This document shows positions 57,216 to 64,000 of a DNA stretch of 64,000 nt, one piece after another (position 1 is the stretch's first letter; every line of letters starts with the position of its first letter). This DNA is from Cyclina sinensis (lineage: Eukaryota > Mollusca > Bivalvia > Venerida > Veneridae), in the NCBI GenBank assembly GCA_012932295.1, contig JAAONU010000016.1, forward strand, positions 45,539,241 through 45,603,240, given 5' to 3'. The translations under genes were made by a program, and so were the position numbers. The notes under the pieces are model-generated. The model was not told the DNA's origin. It was given only the letters and a program-made list of their open reading frames with translations, and ran no database searches.

Positions 57216-60190
57216 CTGTTGTTTTAATTATAGTGAGATAAAGAATATATCTGAGGTGGGAAGCGGAAATTACCTGTATACATATATATTTGGTATCATA
57301 CTAAACCATAAGTGCTTTCACAGGAAACAGCAGCTTACAAACGGACTGCGGTGTGCACAAGCGCACCTTTTCCTCGGTTATATGTTCACAGCTACCTTGT
57401 GTTTGATCAAAACTTTGACGTCATTTCCATATATCCGCAAAGCATTCTAATATACAAGGTCAATGTCACAGCTATTTCCCGGTCCAGGGGTGAATGGGGG
57501 CGGGGAGGGGAGGGGGGATTGCAATTGACTCGTGCATTACAATACAGGCTAGCTCATGGTATGCTTTGTCTAGTACCGTTCTTACATTTATGAAGCCAGT
57601 AATGACTTCTTGCTTCTTTCAACAGTGTGTGGTATTGCAACATTCATATGGTACCGAAATGCCGTTAGTGAATTAACTCTTTGTGTGAGTGGTAGTAGAA
57701 GAGTAAGCTGCAACACAGTCACCCATAGTTACTGAATATAAATATCTAAGCGAGCCGCTACTAGCATGTTTTAAATTACTAAGGCCTGTGCTTTTCATAT
57801 GTTATATGCATATAGCTTTTATATATTTGTATATTCAAACAAATGTCAGTTATGTCTGTACTAAAATGTGCATTTAAAACTTCAATCAAAGCGATCTCAT
57901 TACATTTCATTTTGATTTAATTAGAGTCTGCGATTAAAATGGATTAAGGCAGCGTTTTCAACGTTCAAGTAAACGCATTTACTAAAAATACTCGTAACAA
58001 TATATGTTGGAACCACAATCTACCCTGTTTCGTGCATCCCTTTGCAACATTTTGCAAAACATTAACAGAGCATGTACAAAAACACTCTAAAAAGATATTC
58101 TAGGCACAAAATCGATGGTGATTGCGTGTTGCAAATAGTGAAACACGCTTCTCCCCATACTGAAGCGTTATTCCCTGTTAATGAAGAGACTGTTGTATCT
58201 CGTGGGATATACTTATTTTATTTAGTCATGCAATACAAACAGAACCGTAAAACAACCATTAATGGGTCGCAGTCAAATATTTGGCAAAGTGCTTTCCCTT
58301 TTATTTCCGGGATATTCCGATATCGTAGAGTTCACACCGCCCAAACACGTGTGCTTCCAAGTAGAATAACTTTCTTCCAGATGATACTGTTGATGTCCCG
58401 CGTCTGATTTTTGTTTGAAAGTGAAATATTGACGTCCAACAAAGCTACAAGCAATTTTTACACAGTCTTCCCGTTAGAAACTTTTATTATACAACTTCTG
58501 TATACGGAGAGCTAACGTCGATATTATTGAGATAAATATTGTATTATACATGGTATTTATCTCGTAATAATGGCAACGGCAAAACATCAGCTTAACCAGA
58601 ATGTGCTTCAAAACTGGTTATAATTAGTTCATCTTCAACATCGTAACATATAATTTTGCAGCAGAATTTGAAGTTAATACATCTTGATGCATACTACATT
58701 ACATAATCAATTCCGAATGAAATCAAATATAATGTGTGTAGAGCATAGGTTATTTACATCTTACACACACACGCGCGTGTGTACACGAGAAAAACATGAA
58801 CAGACCCTGCCACACACGTCTGAAAATGCAGACAAACCTCTGTAATACTCATAAAACACATGTGCTTTACCAGGTGTTTATTCAACCAAAGTCTTCTCCG
58901 CCTATCTAATTCAACGTATTAGAAAAACAACCTGCTCCAAGAAGCGCATATGCTTGCCTGTTAATCTTCTTAGAAAGTAGGTCAAGGTAACATACGTCTT
59001 GTTCCAAGTGGCAAAAACACTATAAATACATTTTCAAATGTGTTGTACGATTTTACTGACGCTGATCAAGTGAGTATGTGAACAAGAAATATTTTGTTTT
59101 GATCCGTAATTGAAGAAATAAACTTAAACAGTTTCAGTGTACGGACACCAATTGCCCTATTAATTAGTTTGAAACTTATATGCATGAGTTCAATGATTGA
59201 GAGCAATAGAAGAAAATCCTGACTCAATATGCGAAAAACAGGAAATTTGGTAAGGTATAATGTACCTGTATCTAGAACACATCTTTGACAAAAACGACAA
59301 CAAAACAACAGCAACAATTGTAACATTTAATGATAACAGAGGTTACAAGAGCATGCCGCCGAGGGTTTGAATTATTATTTGTTCACTCAAAATCTAAAAT
59401 GAATAAAATCTATGTCAGTATAGAGGAAAAATACTTCTTTTAATTGAATAGAATTTCTGCCCTGACTTCAGATTTTGCGAAAAAAAAAAAAAAAAAACAG
59501 ACGTCAGAGGTTAGAGAACAGTATCGTAAAAACCCATTAGACAATTATACAACAAACGGTTTTTTGATAATTATGCTAATAAAACCTGATACTGTCTTAC
59601 AAATCAAATTGTTTGGCACGATGTCGGCTGAAAAGCTTGTTTTATTGACCCGAAGCCTATTAGGATTTATGACATTTCTAGGACAATTCATTGTTTTATT
59701 CTTTCTCGCTCAGATAAGTCAGATTTTATTACAAATTATTTAAATGAGAATAATAATAATAGTAGTAAACTAATTAATGACCTAAATCTTGAATATGGAA
59801 CATATTTGAATGTAAAGCCTGTTTTCTTTTAAAACTACCAAAAACTGCACCAGGTCATGCCCACATATAAATGCGTGAGACTAGGTCAATGATTTCTGAT
59901 ACAGATTTTGTTATGTATCAGTCATGGTAATATCAATAAATTTTCATGAAAAAATAGAAATGTAGAAGCACTGCATAATTCAAATGCATGCTACCAATTC
60001 TCAAGATATGAATACAAGAACTGTAGAAGAATTATATGATTCCGTCCTTACTCCAAAGCTATGTTGACCGTCATATAATACTAAAGATAGATCTACACAT
60101 TGTATCCCATGTGAAAAAGACAGATTAACAAAAACAGAACATCGCTTTATAAGAGCTGTTTCTTTTATTAATAACTTCAACGCTTAGTTG
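57216..60190. other. No gene recognised
   Basis: AT-rich. It holds a G-rich patch at 57491-57522 and the alternating purine-pyrimidine tract at 58762-58787, nothing else. Confidence 0.5.
58762..58787. repeat. Alternating purine-pyrimidine tract with 16-bp perfect palindrome
   Basis: Strict alternation over 26 bp. The core ACACACGCGCGTGTGT (58767-58782) is a perfect palindrome. Confidence 0.9.
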
Positions 60191-60194
60191 TGTT

Positions 60195-60612
60195 TAATCA
60201 GCTAAACGCATTGTTGTGTTTGATCATGTAAAGTTCTGTTGTGTTTGTTCAGCTTAAACATTGTTTGTCGTATTTGATTAGCCAAATGCTCTGCAGTGTT
60301 TGATCAGCTAAACGCGTTGCTGTGTTTGATCATATAAAGCCTTGTTGTGTATGTTCAGCTTAACGCTATGTTGTGTTTCATCATATAAATTTTTGTTGTG
60401 TTTGATCAGCTAAGCGCTACATTGTGTTTGTTCAGCTTAAATGGTATTTGTTGTATTTGATCAGCCAAACGCTTTGCTGTGTTTGATCAGTTAAACGCGT
60501 TGTTGTGTTTGATCATATAAAGTTATGTTGTGTTTGTTCAGCTAAACGCTATGTTGTGTTTCATCATACAAATTTTTGTTGTGTTTGATCAGCTAAGCGC
60601 TATGTTATGTTT
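60195..60612. repeat. 26-bp minisatellite with a 183-bp higher-order unit
   Basis: Monomers of about 26 bp of the form TGTTGTGTTTGATCAGCTAAACGC come in five variant types. Seven-monomer blocks starting at 60247 and 60430 correspond type for type, each step 183 bp apart. Confidence 0.88.
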
Positions 60613-62390
60613 TATTTACTGCTTCATCTTAAGTTTAATTGATATTTTGTTTATTGTTTAGTTATTTACTTCATGTTATTGCTCTTCGATTATTTTCTAT
60701 TGAACCAATTATATCTTTAACAATAAAATGCCAGAAGGAAACTTCAAACATTAGAAATAACAAACAATTTATATCTATTTAGTGGGAACACATTCATTTT
60801 GATTTTGCAACATTAACAACTTGCGGCCAGAAATGATATTTGGTCTATGTTAATTCTTAAGAATTTTAATTTTGAAAAAATCAAACAATGCAACTATTCC
60901 TGAACCATTTATCAGCTCTGCTTTGTCACAAACTTTATCATTTTCATTTTTACAACGAATACAGCAATGACAAAAACAGAAATATGATCACAAAATGATA
61001 GTCTGGAAAAAAATCACCCGTACGAGATTTCATATACGAGTAAAAAGGCTATAAAACCTATTTTATAAAGTGTAAGCAATTGAGAAAAAACTGCTTTTTG
61101 AAATTTGACGACATATTCAAAAACGTTGTTTGACATCACTTATCTTAGTAAATACCTTTTTATTCGATAAAAACACGTATCCACTTTTGGTCCTTTTCAA
61201 AACAAAAGGCAAATCACAAAGGATACTGAAGGGGAGAAGAAAGATTGACTGGATTAATATGTTATTTGCTCAGACGCTTTTTTGGAAAGTTTTTCAATAA
61301 ACTGTTTTGAAAAACATTATAGCTTATACATTAAACACTTTTCAAATATTATGTGAAATGAAACAAAACTATGACTTAATAAAAACAGGGTCAATGAATA
61401 TCATGGTTTACTTTGTTTTCCTTTCCTTGTTTTATCTTTTTCCGATTGAGAAGACAAGTGAAAGAAATCGTCCAGTCTGTTTCATGTGACGGTTGTTATT
61501 TCCTGAGTTGGGCATGAAACAATTAAGAATATGTGTCATTTATTGAATTCCGTAAGTCCAGAACTAAGCACAGCTAAATTAAACAAACAAAACGCCATTT
61601 CCTCCTCAGCACATCCGATATTGACTGACAACAAACCCTGGCCAAGATTACTTCGAGACGAGCAGACGTCTTATTTTCTTATACATATGTAAAGACTGGA
61701 ATTACCGTCTGTCATTTTTATCTGGTAAAATAAATACACTGACTCACGAAGCTTCTAAACGCTAGCTTGATGTTTTGAACGGTGTTCGAAAAACAGCAAG
61801 TTAAAAAAAATTAAGTGTTGAATCCGTTCTGTCCTCCAACAGATATATTTCCTATAATTAAGTCAAAATCGATGTTAAATAATTTAGTTGCCCCAGCTAC
61901 TGTAACCCATCTTTTATTTTCAACAAAATATCAAATCAACGCTTCGTAATTGATTCTAGTGCAACATTGCGCGCTCAAAATAAAACAAATGTTGCAATAA
62001 AACACTGCACGCATTCAAACAAAGCAATGAAGCATCCATTAATTACTTCAATTTTGTTCTGCAACATATTGAAATCTTCAAATGAACGCAGTTTCAGTCA
62101 GGACTCATAAATTTTCAAGTAATACAATGTTTTGCACACGCAAAACTATGTTTGCTGCACTAGTTTCAACAGATTAATCTTTATATGAAATTCAAGAAAC
62201 ACGTGGATTTAAAGGTTTTAACATTAAGTGTTCATTCACAGGTAAAAAAGTCTTATATATCTATAGCCTTTGATTTTAATACTGTCATTTCTCTGCAGTG
62301 AACTAAAAGGGCAGAAGAAGATGATATACTGTTTGCATACAGTTTGACCATTTCTAACAACAAAAATCCCCAAATAACAAACAAACTAAC
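60613..62390. other. No feature recognised
   Basis: AT-rich, short frames only. Confidence 0.5.
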
Positions 62391-62520
62391 AAAAAATACC
62401 CCCCACAAAAAAAGAAAAGAAAAGAAAGAAAAGCAAAAAAAAACAAAAACAACAACAACAGACAAACAAAACAGAACAACAACAACAACAAAAACACCCC
62501 TTAAAACACCAGAAAAACAT
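62391..62520. repeat. A-rich / (CAA)n low-complexity tract
   Basis: Runs of AAAGAAAAG followed by ACAACAACAACA blocks. Lys/Thr-rich (plus) and Val/Phe-rich (minus) frames across it are compositional. Confidence 0.9.
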
Positions 62521-64000
62521 ATCATTTAGTTAAAGAAAACACTGTCCTTGAAGACAAAATGCTTTCACTCATGAGATCTTGCACTTTACACAACGCGAGG
62601 AAGAGTCTTTATTGCCTTTTTTTATTTACGAGATGTTTCAAATTGCTTCTATGGCAGATAATGTTTCCGCGACATATTTACCGACAAAAACAGAAATGGC
62701 AAATGTTAAAACAACAATAAAAGCGGGATGCTTTTACCCCGTTCCATGAGCTATAATTAAGGCTGTCCCATTCGTTTCGTATTTGTTTCGTTTGAATTCA
62801 CATATTTTCTGATTTTACCTTAGAGGAACAAAGTATATACTTGTTCAGAATTGCCAATTTTCCTGATAGAATCTATAAAGGAAAGACTGCCTGATCGATT
62901 TGACATAAATATATTTAAGATTTTGAACAATGCCTGATTTCATTGTCAGCAATAAACGCTTATCTACGCACACATCAAAAAAGCTTTTCATAAAGATGCA
63001 AAGTCTTTCTTGTTTGGAATTGTAGAACATGACATTGCCGATGTCAAGCCGTGTTTTAAAAAGGAAATAATTCAACGGATAAAAAAGCAGGAAATTTAAT
63101 CCATTGTACCCTTTGGAAGTGTTAATGGCAATTACAAATCGTCGCAATAAGAACCTGTAGAAACTGAAAAAATAGTCGAACCAAAAGAGTGAACAGGGGT
63201 AAAGTAGACAGAACGGTTCCAACATTTCATTTAGGAATGCTGAAGATGTCGCCTTGTAAGTCGTTGACAAATCAGTATGTATTTATGTTTTGTTATATGT
63301 TACATGTATTCTCTCTGGAATATTTTTATTGAATAATGCAGACCTACCAAACAGTATATTATCAGTCTTATAAATGGCATTAATATATACCTACTAATAT
63401 ATATACAATGTACATCAAAATTGTAACGTCGGTTCAAAAATGTTAGGTAAAAATTAAAGTGCAAGACTTAGTCATGTTTCTCACATTTTGTAAAATAATG
63501 ACGCTGCCCTAGGCTATTGCAAGCATTTTAATATAAAGCAAAGTTGAGACAAACAAGCAAATTCTTTGAACTGATATACCCCACCGAATAGTGCTAAAAC
63601 ATATCATTGGAATAAAGCTACTATTACAGACTTTTACGTAGATCTTTGATCTTGGAATTGGATGTGACAAATCAGTTCGGTATCTTTATCTATAATGAAA
63701 CAATGCCCATAGAAATTGAGATGCGCCAAGCAGAAATGGCTCTTACAGTAACTGACGTCGTTTTGAGAGAAATGATGTCAAAACATTATTATGACGTTGT
63801 GTAATGCTGTTGTGTTATTCGTTAAAAGTACATTTCTTAGAATTACAGTTATCAGTTTTAAGTGCAGCAAGGCCTGAAATTGACGCTAAATAACAAATAC
63901 ATTAAATTCATTTAGACCGGGAATAAAAATAAATATTTACTCTGATTTATTTTGCAACAACAATGAAAATAAAGAACAGTTGTTCAAGCTTAAAGGAATT
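62521..64000. other. No gene recognised; one 141-codon orphan frame
   Basis: A minus-strand frame at 62845-63270 is the longest non-repetitive frame outside the esterase after 27763-28230. It is rich in Phe/Leu/Tyr, with no domain I recognise and no supporting context. Confidence 0.45.

Overview
The window is AT-rich eukaryotic nuclear DNA: intron-split genes with GT-AG junctions, no operons, and many minisatellites, tRNA-derived SINE heads and short terminal-inverted-repeat (TIR) elements. The repeat style suggests a bivalve mollusc: SINE tails of the 'GGATGAGACATTAAA...AGGGCGTCGTCATATGGCC' type, and elements ending in ATGCCCCCGAAG-like or ATGCTCCCCG-like termini beside GTCCGTCCGTC blocks. 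This placement is inference from repeat style and protein resemblance. No search was run.

Only two protein-coding genes can be supported, both on the minus strand. (1) A secreted type-B carboxylesterase/cholinesterase-family protein of 585 aa lies at 5223-7419 in two exons, with a TATA box just upstream (7458-7469). It has a complete but unusual active site: Ser211, Asp345 in place of the usual Glu, and His472. Its oxyanion-hole Gly tract is broken by Asp132. (2) A Kv-channel-interacting-protein (KChIP)-like neuronal calcium sensor of 207 aa is assembled here from seven exons spread over 20.5 kb (37918 down to 17373). Every junction is GT-AG and in phase. It has a degenerate EF-hand 1 and three canonical EF-hands (2, 3 and 4).

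Layout: 1-5.2 kb, AT-rich flank with two minisatellites. 5.2-7.5 kb, esterase gene and promoter. 8.4-9.4 kb, 48-bp minisatellite, then a mobile-element remnant and a good SINE copy to 10.2 kb. 10.2-17.4 kb, essentially gene-free. 17.4-37.9 kb, KChIP gene; its introns carry six different tandem arrays (units of 58, 24, 55, 68, 29 and about 35 bp), a foldback element, SINE-like heads and a TIR element. 37.9-64 kb, no recognisable gene; it holds tandem arrays, an oppositely oriented pair of related TIR elements with an internal G-rich variable array, a further TIR element, and a 26-bp repeat organised into a 183-bp higher-order unit.

The two genes show no functional link beyond sharing a strand. 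I found no undescribed multi-gene system. The most interesting items are the altered esterase active site, the canonical EF-hand 2, the paired TIR elements and the higher-order repeat. The long open frames at 8.3-9.5, 19.3-20.2, 27.0-27.6 and 29.3-30.6 kb are products of stop-free tandem repeats and are not called as genes.
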